Assembly (NCBI GenBank): GCA_025201705.1
Contig: MU616585.1
Coordinates: 1-64,000, forward strand
Length of the DNA stretch: 64,000 bases
Origin: Dissophora ornata
Taxonomy: Eukaryota > Mortierellomycota > Mortierellomycetes > Mortierellales > Mortierellaceae
Reading direction: 5' to 3'
The notes beneath the pieces were generated by a model. It was not told the origin of the DNA and made no database searches. It saw only the letters and a program-made list of their open reading frames with translations. Below are positions 35,620 to 46,435 of this stretch, piece after piece. The position numbers and the translations under genes were made by a program. Positions within the stretch are counted from its first letter, which is position 1; each line of letters opens with the position of its first letter.

Positions 35620-38600
35620 AAATAAACACCCCCCCCCCCCAAAAAAAAAAAAAAAAAAAAAAAAGCATGAAAGTCACTTACGCTTTTGGCACAAATTTTG
35701 AAAAGATTCGAAAACCTTCCAATATCATCAGATATACGTAGGCCCTGGTCAGCTTGATATTGTGAAAATCATAATAGCCGTATATATTAATGAACACCAG
35801 AGCGAGGATAAAGGCATGGTAGGCGATGCGGCAACAGAACCGTATGATCCAGTACTTGAATCCAAAAGTATTCCTTTTTTTTGGGAAGGACAGAAAGTTT
35901 GTCAAGAAGTATTGATGACAAATGCCAACATATTCACATTCCGACGTATTTTACTTCGGCAGCGACTTTTGTAAACTCCATCCCCCATGTGCACTTACCA
36001 CTTGTACTCGATCAAGGCCGCCAAGGCAGGATTATCCAGATCCTCATGATGGAAATTATGTGGCCTGAAATCCTTGTCTCCTCTAAGCCAGTTGATAAAG
36101 TGGATTTGTCCCGGGAACACAGGAAGCAATGCCAATATCGAAGAGACCGTCGCTGGGCCCATTTCAAGATTGGATGGTACTTGGTTGCTTCCTTTATCCC
36201 ATAACATTCCGAATGAGGCCACGAATAGATTGCGAGCGAGTATTTTGTCAGTAGAGTAATATTTCAATTCCTTAGTCGACCGCTTCAGTTGGAGGACGGA
36301 ATTCTTTTCATGGTTTCGAGGTTGGTCGCTGTCCCAGCAAAACATTCGCCCAAAGGACGGTGGTCGAACAATCGCGTGATGGCTAGTGACAAAGTCACCG
36401 ACTGGGGCAGGAATAAACGCCAACCGGCGCATAACAAAGGATGTCAGGCCACGGTGTGGGAAATGTCTGTCAGTCAAAACGCTCAAACAAGACGTAATTG
36501 GCAAGAGAAACCTGGTATCGCGCTTAGCTGTGGCCTTGCCAACACAATAATCGACGATAATTCTGAATAATCCTAGAATGGCCGGCGAATACTTTGACTG
36601 ATCAAGGATGATTAACCCAGGGTTGTATTTCTTATCAACCTGACTTGGGACTCAAGGCGTGGGTGAGTGATCCAACAGCGACCGAAAAAGTCGCTCGAAC
36701 TGGACTCGTTCCTCATGGCACCATGCCTCGCAAAGTTTTGCGACGACGCATCTCTTTGCGTTCAAATACCGACCGAGATATCGTATGATGTCGCCTTTAC
36801 ACCATGATTCGGAAATAGAGTACATCTCTGATAAAAGTCCTAAAACCTTTCTTCCAGGTTCAATCTTGATCATGCTCCCCAGGGATTCTGTGCCGGTTCC
36901 TGAATTTTTGTCCTGAAGGTGTATGGCTCCGTGTTCGCACTCTTTGACCACAATATCTCTACTATAGTACCACTTTTTACACCATACCATATCCAAAGCA
37001 GGGGGTTTGTCAATCGTTGCTGGCAACGACCAGACCATGACATTGTCACCCGTGTCTAATATCATTTTTGAGCTGGTCAGGAGGATTTTTGTCGCCGTTG
37101 ACGCCAGCGACAAGGTTCTTGGTAGAGGGATGTTGTACAATGTCGATGTCCCGGTCACGCCTGATACCGTCAAAAGAAGGATGTTTCCGGCTACGTCAAC
37201 GACGGTTTCGTTCATCAGAAGACTGGATCGAGTATCAGGTATTGGAGCTCGAAGATGTGAGGCGCAGCTATTATCGCATTCGTCCACGAAATTGGTGGCA
37301 CGAGACTTGAGCTGGACCAAATCCAGTGTGAACCCTTGGAAAACGAGCGCTTGAAGATCCTCCGAGGATGAGCTCTGCTTTGACAGCAAGGTCAGATTCG
37401 GTAATGCGGCAAACTTAAATCGCTCCGCTAAATCAGTCCGGGTCAGGACTGCTCCATATCGGACATGACCTCCATCTTGTATCTGCGGAATGACGACAAA
37501 CTCGCCTTGGCCCTGCGGTACTTTCCTGAGGCTCTCTACAAGGATAGCGCTCGAAAGAACTGTGCCTGTATCAGTAAAGACTGACTTGAGGGCACCAACT
37601 TCGGTGACGACAGCTAAAGAGTGGTCTCCGGTAAACGAAACTCGGTCAGTCGCGACAGACGTCGTCTCCAAAAATGAGACGAGTCTGCCCCTCTCCATGT
37701 TCCAGATCATAAGACGGTGTGAGAACAAGAAGGCAATATAACGGTCGTGCACTTCGTAATCGATCAAGCGCCAAAATCTCCCAATTGGGATTGTTCGAAG
37801 GGGTCTCCATGGTTCAAGTGCAGAGGCGTTGCAAACCGTCGCACAGTAGTCTCCGACACTGACGAAAATTGTCGTCGTGTTGCTGAACTCCCCAGTCTCG
37901 TTGTAGTTTGGGAATATTTTGTGGTTATTGGTCAGTTGAAGGTGACGATTGCGTTGACGGTAAAGGTAAATGGCGAGACTCTCCTCCGAGATCAAAGAGG
38001 AAATCGAAATCTGCGATCCATCGAAGGACAAGGACAGGTGGTGCTTATACTTGTTGTATGCGAACGATGGCGCCAAAGTCAAGGATGCCATGGCTTCTAA
38101 ATTTCTTGGTGGTGTCGAGAAAGAACTTTGATCGCCAGGGCTGTAATCGCGGATAGAGCTGACATCCCAGAGCTCCAGTAACGAATGTAGCGTTCCCGAC
38201 TCGACTCGATCAGAGAGCGTTACAATTCTTTGACCGTCCCCCGAAGTAGCAAAGGTCCGAATCCTCATTCCAAGACTTCTGTCGACGTTCAAGGACCAGA
38301 TGTAGGGTTTGTGGACGCGTACGCTGGAATCTATACGAGAAAGAATAATGACAGGGCGTAGACTCAATTAGCAAGAAGACAGACTATTAATATCGACATC
38401 GAACATTTTGGTCCGCAGGAACGTGTCCTACCCAGTGTCCAGTCGACAGTGTTTACTTCGTGGTACTCTGCATAATGGAGCAAAAATCGACCAGAGGGGT
38501 TCGCTGCTTGCTTCAGCATCACCACTTCAACTACAACAGAGATCGACGATGGATCTGACTGAGCAGCTGCGAAATCCATGGTCGCATGCATTTTCAAGCG

Positions 38601-39668
38601 GATAATATCAACGTTATCTCGAACTAGATTCTTCAACGTTTTCCTGGTCACCACCTGCAAATATTCGGAGAGAGATTAGCATTTGTCTCACTGGACCGGA
38701 CTCGACCCAGTCCTTCTGAAAGAGTTAATTTAGGCTGCCTTTTAGGTAAGTATGTAAAGCATGTGCAACGCATATCGCACAGCGGTGGATGATGAGCTGA
38801 AGGTAACGAGACTAACAAAGAGCATGCTTTCATCGAATTTCGTCGAAACCATTTTGTACCTCAGTATAGGGTTCCTCTGTCTCAATCCGGAATAAGAGCT
38901 GGTACACTTTATCCACATCCAGATCCTCAAAGGAGAAGCCCAGGACGGATTCGAGCGGACCTTGTTCTCTGGAGGGTCGAGGTATATCCCACTAATAAAA
39001 TTTTATAAAGAAAAAGTTAATAGGCGACGCAGCAATATCCAAAAAAAAAAAAAAAAACATAACATAACACTTTTTATGTGCCAAAGTCGATCTGTAATTT
39101 ACCTTGGCAGACCTGCGCATTTGGATGTCGATAGTCACTGGCGGCGATTCGCTGTGTTTTTTTTCGTGGAAAAAGTGTATTGAGGATGAGTCTCTTTTTT
39201 TTTTGTAGGTTTCGCAAACATTTTCTCCAGTTTCCACAAAGTATTTATCAGTCGATCAGCTTACATTTTGGTGCATGTGAGTTCGACCATAGCTCTCGCG
39301 GATAGGTCACACCCGTCCGTGTGTAGATCGAGCGTAGCATCAAGGGCATTCGTGGTTCCAACTGCCTCCAAGTTTTCATCACCGGTTTCAGTTCCGGTCT
39401 CCATACCCAAACCACGGTTTTTGGATGGTAAAAAGTACCAGCGCGCCATAGAACATGAATCGGAAGAAGTGGAGGCATTGTCCTGGTCCAACGGAGGTGT
39501 AACAACCAAGGTTTGATTGGCAGTATTGCTGAGAGGTCTTTCGTATCCGGAATGAAGAGTTGGCTCCAATATCAGTCGATCATCATTGCCGTCGCCGGCG
39601 TTACTGACGATGTTGCTTTTGGTGGTGTTTCCGCTCTCAAATGGTACTGCTTCTGCAACGGGAGGCAT
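34213..39668 (-). pseudogene. WD40-like / TRP-like ion channel fusion with in-frame UGA
   Basis: Member of a large Mucoromycota family joining a beta-propeller-like domain to a six-TM Ion_trans-like channel. Exons (minus): 39668-39265, 39151-39103, 38991-38860, 38654-38432, 38330-35999, 35873-35682, 35527-35317, 35186-34956, 34794-34680 and 34553-34213. Every junction keeps phase over about 1410 codons. The propeller half has MRIRTFATSGDGQRIVTLSD and YIAFLFSHRLMIWNMERGRL. The channel half has AYHAFILALVFINIYGYYDF, IDIAVVLSPLVQF, FFVIFVLGNLAITTAILHML, the pore/S6 piece GRFDPISTEFSGGNWAFHFM and VIVMVNVLIAMINTAFS, then an acidic tail. The only defect is TGA at 36652-36654, between PTP and VPSQVDKKYNPG, where relatives appear to have Trp (recalled pattern), so one TGG-to-TGA change suffices. 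A 66-bp intron with a poor donor (GTCCAG) could also remove it. Introns carry long poly-A and poly-C tracts. Confidence 0.75.
35553..35664. repeat. long poly-A / poly-C tract inside an intron
   Basis: About 100 bp of nearly pure A interrupted by TAAAATAAACACCCCCCCCCC, located within the intron 35528-35681 of the channel gene. On the transcribed (minus) strand it reads as poly-G and poly-T, placing a long T tract before the acceptor. Exact length may be unreliable. Confidence 0.7.
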
Positions 39669-39785
39669 GCTTGGGACTGGAGTCAGAATGGGAAATGATT
39701 GCAGGTGGAAGGCATGATTTGAGAAAGGAATATCTTCCTCATCCCATGTCGTTTTTTGGTGAGAGTTTATCGACGAAGATGGGCC

Positions 39786-40863
39786 TCAGGACATGATGAC
39801 AAAGGTGGAGTGATGTCGAAAGGATAAGCAATACAACGGGCAAAAAGAAAAACCAGTGTTCTTCTTTCCTTGGTTTGGACGAGGTTGAGTTGCGATATCA
39901 AGCTTCGACAGGTTCAGGTAAGTGTGTATGAACAGAGAGATAATGGTGTGCAGAGAAGGATGTTGAAAAAAAAGAGTGAGAACAAGAAAGAAGACAAAGT
40001 CCAAAGCAATCAGCAAAGTGACAGGTTTGCTTTGTTTGAGGCGAAGTGCATAAATTTCATTTCTCAAGAAATTAATTTGCACGACCACATGAGCTTCAAT
40101 CCCCTTCGCCCATGATTTCCGTCGAATGCCCCTCTTCTTGAGCCGATTGTTTACACGTGTACGAACTAGATAATTACCCAATTCTTTCGTTGAAAAGAGT
40201 CCAAGTATATTAGTATATTTTTGGGACAGAATCAGTGTCATGGCCGCCTTTTGTTCCGCCTCATCGACCATAGTGGCGATGACTGGAGTACTGAGACCGG
40301 GTAGGCGGCCTCGATCGCGAACGAGAGGAAGGTGCTGTGCTACGACCGAGGAAATCATGGCCCGTGTTTTTGATGGCGAGGCGGATATTGTGCTTGGAGG
40401 CAAATTGGACAGTCTCCACAACATCCGCGACGGTCGTGGCCTTGACTGTCCAGATAGGGACGGCGCCTTGATTGCATGGCACGGTCTGGTTGGTACCGAG
40501 ACAACCCTGGCCGTGGAAAGTCTCCCAGTTCGTCTGAAGCATAGCTTCATGTATGACTCGACGCCAATTATCGTCATGGTATCCGTTCTAGATCTCCTCG
40601 CATTTAGTTTTGTTATAATAAGAACTATGGTACTCGCGCGCAGTAGGAAATGTCGCAATCAGGGTTCCATGGACAGCTTTGTTGAAAATAGACCAGACGA
40701 CGGGGGATGGCCAACAGGGTTGGTCGGGGAGACGTCGACAACGAAGATGAGCGTGATTACGAACCGAGTCAACAGGTTTTGAAGAAGTGAGGGCTGTAAT
40801 GAAGAGTATAATGATTGTTAGTAGAACAGCGGATGGTTTTGAGAGTAATCTCGGCGGCAGCAT
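39786..40863 (-). pseudogene. truncated FAD-linked oxidase (BBE-like)
   Basis: N-terminal part of a secreted FAD_binding_4 oxidoreductase (berberine-bridge-enzyme-like family). It starts at 40863 with a hydrophobic signal (residues 10-28, VLLTIIILFITALTSS) followed by CRRLPDQPCWPSPVVWSIFN and HGTLIATFPTAREYHSSYYN. An in-frame TAG at about 40588-40590 interrupts just before NGYHDDNWRRV. After it come TNWETFHGQGCLGTNQTVPC, IWTVKATTVADVVETVQFA, and the flavin-site motif IRLAIKNTGHDFLGRSTAPS (about 40350-40300). Homology then stops; the rest of the FAD domain and substrate domain are absent. The open sequence further left (to 39786) has no recognisable similarity and probably belongs to rearranged DNA. 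Confidence 0.75.
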
Positions 40864-43093
40864 TTTTTTTTTTGTTTACAGATTATTGTGGTGAGAAAGA
40901 AAAGGAGCAAGTCAGAAATGCAAGAGTAAAGTTCTACAACTTCAGAGCTATACCCCAGTAGCAGACAGTCGATGGCCAATTTTTGTGTCGTCTACTGACA
41001 TCGCTGGCCCAGAGACGCGGGGGGTCTCCAGGAATGGATTTTGAGGATTTCTGCTGTTCGTGTTGTCTAAAGATCACAGAATCACGAGCACCTGCTCATG
41101 AGATTTCAGGCATGCTGGACAAACTGCAAATACAAAAATCAGTGCTAGACAAATGCTAGACAAAATCGAAACCGAAAAAAGCATCGTGGACACAGGCTGG
41201 ACAAACTGAAAACAGAAAAATCAGTGCTGAACACCAGAATCAAGAAAATATTGCGATAGACTGCCGCCTGCAACGATGCAGCAAACATGGGTTCACTTCA
41301 CACACTGCGGATCGCTGCATATCCAGTCTCGGGGCTGTCCTTGAATGTTTGGCCAGTAAAAGATAAGGGCCCCGTCGTCCACAAATTTGCAGCTGCACTA
41401 CCATTCTGGTCGATCCTCCATGAAAGTACTTTGATTAGGTGCCAAGGAAAGTGGTCGTGATCAATGCTTGATGTGAGTTTGCTGTGGTTTGTAATGTGAT
41501 GGCAAGGAGTGATGTGTATGAACGAATCCCAAGACAACGAGGAAAGAGGTATTGAAATTGGCGCGAGAAATGGTGAGAGCAGTTATAAAGCGTGAAGGAA
41601 ACGCAGGGAAAGGAGGACAATGGGCGCGAAAATTCAGACTGGTATCCTAGCTTTCTGATCCAAGATACCCAAAGCTGCCCATCCCTTGTCGCTCCTGTTT
41701 TTCGTAATTATCGATTGTGGTCCACCATTGTTTATTGCGCTTTCATTTGTACCACCATTCAAGCTGGAAGCTTCTTTGACTCGGGATCCTCAGACCACGT
41801 TCAGTGTTTGCTTGGCTTCTCTGTCTTTCCTTGTTTCCACGAACTTCTTTATTGTTGTTGTTGTTTTGCGGCTATCCACAAGAGGACGGCGGGAAATGGG
41901 GTGAGAGTGACAGTTGGAGGATTAACCAAGCTCTCCTCTTTTGAATACCGTAGCGCGTACCTAGGGCTCGCCCCGGGCGTTGAAGCGATAAATGGTCGCG
42001 AATCCGGTTCTATGGGTTTTATAGCCTGTAAGTTTATTGTTGATGCTTTTAAACGTTAATAAAAGAAAATATGGCTAGCCCACACAAAAATACGAAAAGG
42101 TCGAATGATAAAGGGCACAAATTAGGATACGAATGATCCGAAGTAAGTCCTGTCGTGCTCTTGAAATCGCCCAGTCCGATGCCGACAACAACCATGTTAC
42201 CGTATTTGCGCCGGGCGCCGATCTATCCTCCTACAATCCCAAGCAACCGGTTCACCACAATCTTGAACCCCTGTTCACGAGCCCGCTTCGCACTCCAACC
42301 GTGCTTCTCAAAGAGGTCATCCTGACCATTGTAAAAAGAGTCGAGCTGGCCCTGACAGCGAAAAACCATCTCAAATCGTTAAGTGCAACGCGAATAGTCT
42401 GGAGACGACAAGATTCTGTTTTTACAACCAATGCATCAAGACGGGCAGATTCGTAGTGGTAGTAGTACCCACACTCGAAAAGTGATATCCCGTCGTCGAC
42501 GGCATGAATTCGACATTCTGCGTCGAAAAACTATCTCAAATTGTCGACAGCGACATGAGTAGTCTGGAGACGACGAGATTTCGTGTTTCTTATGCAACAT
42601 CGCCATGTGATTGAAGCTGTTGATAGCACCGTCCGTGGCATCATGGACGAGCCTGACCTTCTCTTTGGTCGTCTTCAGAGGAGACTTTCGTCAAATTCTT
42701 CCTGTCGTTGCTCTATTCTTTCAACTCGAAATGAAGATGGAGCATCTTTGTGGCGTGGGCGTCAACATGGCGGTAGAGTAAAAATTTACTTCGCCAAAGA
42801 CTCCATTCCTGATCCCGAGGGCGCAACGACACACGCCGCATCGACACACGCCGCATTGTTCGAACACTGGGCTCTCAATTTATTCAAGCTGACAGTTCCC
42901 TTCAGCACCACGAAGGCGTTGAGGTGGAGAGAAAAGCACTGCCTCTCACCATTACCCGGGATAAAAATCATAGGAAAAAAAGCGCGCTCCATCTCTTTCC
43001 GTCTCTCACATTCACCTCCGCCATTCACCTCAATCGAGATCATCCTCGCCCTCTTCTCGTTCTGGTTCTACCTCTCTCTCTCTCTCTCATAAA
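40864..43093. other. intergenic, repeated segments, promoter of the 43094 gene
   Basis: No gene asserted. Two partial repeats of GCTGGACAAACTG...AAAATCAGTGCT occur at about 41111-41147 and 41201-41230. A minus ORF at 41298-41537 (WRIDQNGSAAANLWTTGPLS) reads like a secreted-protein fragment but is unassigned. Two imperfect 65-bp copies around TAGTCTGGAGACGAC occur at about 42357-42421 and 42518-42584. The last 70 bp before 43094 are pyrimidine-rich and end in (TC)n, a typical fungal core-promoter feature. Confidence 0.4.
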
Positions 43094-44770
43094 ATGCTTG
43101 TCGACACCAAGAATCTGCAGACTGCACTGTCACTGCTGCAGTCGATCACGTCAGCATGCTTCTCTATTGTTTTCGCGATAATCGCTGCACGAACTGCGAC
43201 ATATGCGTTTAAGACCTATGGCGACGCAGGCTTCTCCCAGAAGATATCTATCTTGCTCAAAGGACAAGGAATTCCAACTGGTGGGAAAGTGGCCCTCGCC
43301 GTGCTTACATTGCTGGTCGTAGCAAGCTCGCTGTCAGACAACGTCGTGTTTCGTTTAACGAATCTGGTCGTTGTCCCTGGGGGCGAAGTCGTGCTTGATA
43401 GCGCAGTCCCGCAGCAGTGGCCAATGATTTCGGCGTCCAAAAACTCCCGGCAAGAAACAGTCGCTGATTTCGAGAAACAGATCGCGGGCCTGGTCTGCTC
43501 GAGTGACGACAAGTGCTCGCACTCAAACGCATCCAACTTGACGCTTACTGCGATTTCCGCAGGTAGCAGCTGGCGGTTTGACTTCAACGGAAATGGGTAC
43601 TCTTTGGAAAACAAGCCTGTGGAGGTTTTATTTGACACTCTTCAAACGAGCAGCCAGACCAACTCGTCGGGTGCCGTAAATTGGGGCTGGACGGTTGTGT
43701 TGCCTAACCAAAATATCCTCTCGGACTCGCCACTTGCGGTCAATGCGGGAGTATATACAAAAGGGCTGACCATTAACACATATAACGGCGAAAACGGATA
43801 CATGGCGGGATTCCCGAGCAAGCTAGGCGCTGCAAGTTACTCAGGGGCCGGTCTAACCGCAGCGAGCTTCGGCAGCTCCACATTCCAAGGGATCTATTAC
43901 GTTGGGTTCAACGACAGCGCAGATGTTATTGTCGAGCTCGCCACTACAGTATCTCGCGTTGCGAGACAGCAGCCTAGTGGCACGTCGGCAAGCCAGGGAT
44001 TCTTTGCGGAGGCTATGCTCGCGTTTGCGGAGGGTGCGTCTGAGCTGACTGGCAACATAAGCATCGCTGAGCAAACTGGCATGTATATTATTTACGACGC
44101 ATACAAGCTTACGGATAGGGGGCTTGAGAATCTGAGCTGCGCCGTCGCAAAGTCAAGCAGGGGCCCTAAATACCAATATGTCGACACCACGTGCTCCAAG
44201 AGCCTAATTAGCGTACATAGCACACTCTTTAAGCTTAATGTGCCCTACGCGACGCCAGGGGTGACCACGTCAGACGCGGTCGATGTTGTCGCGGTTAGCT
44301 CAAACAACGCTGCAATCAACGCAAGCGTTAGCGTTGTTCCGCTTGGGTATTTATATTACCAGTCGACAGCGAATGTCACGAACAATATGACGATCGAGAC
44401 CCCCGCATCTCTGGTGGTGGCGGATGGCACACTTCCTTTCGTAATGTCGTATACCCCCACGAGCGTTATGACTGAAATAACCACTGCTTCGCTGGTCGTC
44501 CAGCTCCTAATTATTGCGTTGGCGGCTGGCATTGCCGCAGCTGGAAAACTCGTTGCAGCTTCGCACTACAGGAGCTCGCTGTCGCGGGTCATTGTTTCGG
44601 CCACGGGATCCAGTAGCATCAAGCTAGATTCAGTAGACCCAACCGCGATCGAGGTCCTATACGAAAAGCGCAGCGATAAGCTATTCATAGCTGTAAGCGG
44701 CCACAGATTAGTCCAGGCTGAAAAGCTTCCGAGCAATGACGACGGCGATGAATTGAGCCTGCTCCCGTGA
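43094..44770 (+). CDS. intronless predicted membrane protein, unknown family
   Basis: A 558-residue uninterrupted ORF with no recognised domain. It has a hydrophobic segment at about residues 14-36 (ITSACFSIVFAIIAARTATY), another at about 63-80 (GGKVALAVLTLLVVASSLSD), a long extracytoplasmic-type region with many Asn-X-Ser/Thr sites (NASNLT, NSS, NIS, NAS, NVT, NMT) and four or more Cys, and a C-terminal TM segment at about 460-485 (TASLVVQLLIIALAAGIAAA), then a short acidic cytoplasmic tail. It is likely a cell-surface glycoprotein; function unknown. Preceded by a (TC)n-rich leader. AATAAA at about 44825 is followed within 10 bp by a genomic run of about 18 A, which together with the lack of introns suggests retroposition. 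Confidence 0.75.
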   Translation: MLVDTKNLQTALSLLQSITSACFSIVFAIIAARTATYAFKTYGDAGFSQKISILLKGQGIPTGGKVALAVLTLLVVASSLSDNVVFRLTNLVVVPGGEVVLDSAVPQQWPMISASKNSRQETVADFEKQIAGLVCSSDDKCSHSNASNLTLTAISAGSSWRFDFNGNGYSLENKPVEVLFDTLQTSSQTNSSGAVNWGWTVVLPNQNILSDSPLAVNAGVYTKGLTINTYNGENGYMAGFPSKLGAASYSGAGLTAASFGSSTFQGIYYVGFNDSADVIVELATTVSRVARQQPSGTSASQGFFAEAMLAFAEGASELTGNISIAEQTGMYIIYDAYKLTDRGLENLSCAVAKSSRGPKYQYVDTTCSKSLISVHSTLFKLNVPYATPGVTTSDAVDVVAVSSNNAAINASVSVVPLGYLYYQSTANVTNNMTIETPASLVVADGTLPFVMSYTPTSVMTEITTASLVVQLLIIALAAGIAAAGKLVAASHYRSSLSRVIVSATGSSSIKLDSVDPTAIEVLYEKRSDKLFIAVSGHRLVQAEKLPSNDDGDELSLLP

Positions 44771-44926
44771 TTGTAGGGCGGGGGTTGGTGCTGTAGTCTG
44801 CAGAAGGAGTCCAAAAGGTCACGCAATAAATGGTCAAAAAAAAAAAAAAAAAAGCAATAGGATTTCGGCGAAAGCTCTGCGGCTGGTCCAGATCCTAAGG
44901 AAACGGCGTGCTCTGCAACCACTCAA

Positions 44927-45366
44927 TTAGCGTCCAATGTTAGGCATACGAGAACGAATAGCTGACAGAGTGGTCTTGGGCTTGTATTCCTGTCGGATAT
45001 CGTCCATGAGATTTGGTGCTTCGTTCCCAAAAATGACAGACGCATTAATGATAGCCTTTCCTAAGATGCTTTGGCATGTCAAATCGCAGCTCGCTGTGGG
45101 AGTTATAGGAATGAAGATCTTGAACGCAAAGCGAGCGGTATGTACTTGGTGGAGGATGATAGACGCGATACCCGAGGAGGCAACGGCAATAACGGTCTTG
45201 TGCATACGGCCTCGAATATGAAAGTGTTATAGAGAAATGTCTTGCCAATGCCACCGGGGCCGTCGATAAAGAATAGTCGTTTGTTTGACCGATTGTGTAT
45301 TGCGTCCAGTATAGTGTTGAAAACCGAGAACTGACTGGTGAATTTTGACCGGTGAATGTTGGCCAA
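44927..45366 (-). mobile_element. PIF1-type helicase fragment, Helitron relic
   Basis: On the minus strand: FNTILDAIHNRSNKRLFFID followed by Walker A GPGGIGKTFLYNT (about 45320-45225), then in a shifted frame MHKTVIAVASSGIASIILHQ and TARFAFKIFIPITPTASCDL (about 45205-45080), ending APNLMDDIR before a stop. This is the first third of the Helitron/PIF1 helicase domain. The frame changes between YNT and KTVIAV, and the rest of the helicase and the Rep domain are missing. No Helitron terminus was identified. Confidence 0.7.
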
Positions 45367-45480
45367 ATATTTTCACCGGTGAACAATCCAGCCAGATATC
45401 CAAATCATTACACCGATTAACTTCACCGGTGCTGAGTCCATCAGTTAACCAAATTTTTTCACCGGTTACAATTACTGATT
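45335..45480. repeat. cluster of ACCGGT palindromes
   Basis: CACCGGTGAA-like words recur at about 45350, 45375, 45425 and 45462. The pair ACCGGTGAA ... TTCACCGGT can form a hairpin with a short loop. It immediately precedes (in minus orientation) the Helitron-like helicase fragment. Confidence 0.6.
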
Positions 45481-45758
45481 GGGACGAGGTGGTTTCGATT
45501 GGAAGCATCGCATCTTGCACAGGAGCGATTTTTTTTATTCATTGGAGTGGATCAGGTTTCTACTCTTTTTTTTCTCTAACCCTTGTCAATAATTCTTCTC
45601 TTCTTCTTCATCGTCTTCATTTGAATCGTAAGTTATTTTATTTCCGTTCCTTTCTTAGTGTTTCGAGTCTTTTTTTCTTCGTATTCCTTTTCCTCATTTT
45701 TTACTTTTTTTCTCTTTGAGCTGTTGTTTTTTGTTTCTTGATCCAGATCATATTTATA

Positions 45759-46190
45759 CTATTCATTTTCACCGTGATCATTACCACCACCCTCATCTCC
45801 TTTTTTTCTTTTTTCCGACTTGATGACAATAGGAGAACGACTGCAATCTGGAGTCGGGGAGGGGTTGTCGCCAGGAGGTGATTCATCATTGCCCTGAACA
45901 GGGGTGGCGACATTGGATCTTGGCCATTTTTCCCAGCAAGTCGAAAAGGACGCGGGTATATGCCCGCCAGGGAACAGGCGCCGGACTTGTCGGAGGAAGC
46001 GTATGTTCCGCACTGTGACAAAACAGTCCTTGTGAGGCAGAGGATCGGGAGCGTTTATTTTCCAGCTCAGGCATCTCACATCTTTTGTCTCGAGAGACTG
46101 GCCATACTTGCGGAGACATAGACGACAGTCAAAGTCTTTCGCATCCGGTCCCTTACAGAGAGCATGGCCTTTGTACCCCCAGTTGTGTTA
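45759..46190 (-). CDS. small Cys-rich ORF of unknown family
   Basis: A minus-strand open frame begins after a stop near 46190 with HNWGYKGHALCKGPDAKDFD, continues CRLCLRKYGQSLETKDVRC, then KDCFVTVRNIRFLRQVRRLF, and ends in a Lys/Glu/Gly-rich tail at 45759. Five Cys and a His spaced like a zinc ribbon suggest nucleic-acid or protein binding. No ATG is obvious at its start, so it may be an exon or element debris. It lies between Helitron-like and Gypsy-like relics. The more visible ORF in another frame (46076-46495) is a chimera with the Gypsy fragment. Confidence 0.3.
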
Positions 46191-46435
46191 TGCGAACTAT
46201 CGGCGGATTTGGTGTTGGTTCCTGTGTAAGGCGTGTTCCAGTAGAACGTGTCAGGGTCTACGATGATTGGGTCCTCGGGATCAGTGATGCTGCCTAGTGA
46301 GCTCATGGAGTGGATGAGAGTATTGCTGCTGGTCGGGGAAATAGTGTTGTTATCGCTGACCTTTTTCTTTCTGTCGTTAGATTTTATGATTTTTCCATTA
46401 CTATTGTTGCTGTTGTAGTGCATTGGGTCGGACTC

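Noticed and set aside
36652..36654. UGA read as selenocysteine or as tryptophan by an alternative code
   Set aside because: UGA ends other genes here (for example DDI1), no selenocysteine machinery is expected in fungi, and no SECIS-like element was seen. A nonsense mutation or missed intron is simpler.
42583..43092. 169-residue plus ORF before the 43094 gene
   Set aside because: Ends in a (TC)n-encoded Leu/Ser run and overlaps the leader of the next gene; probably untranslated.
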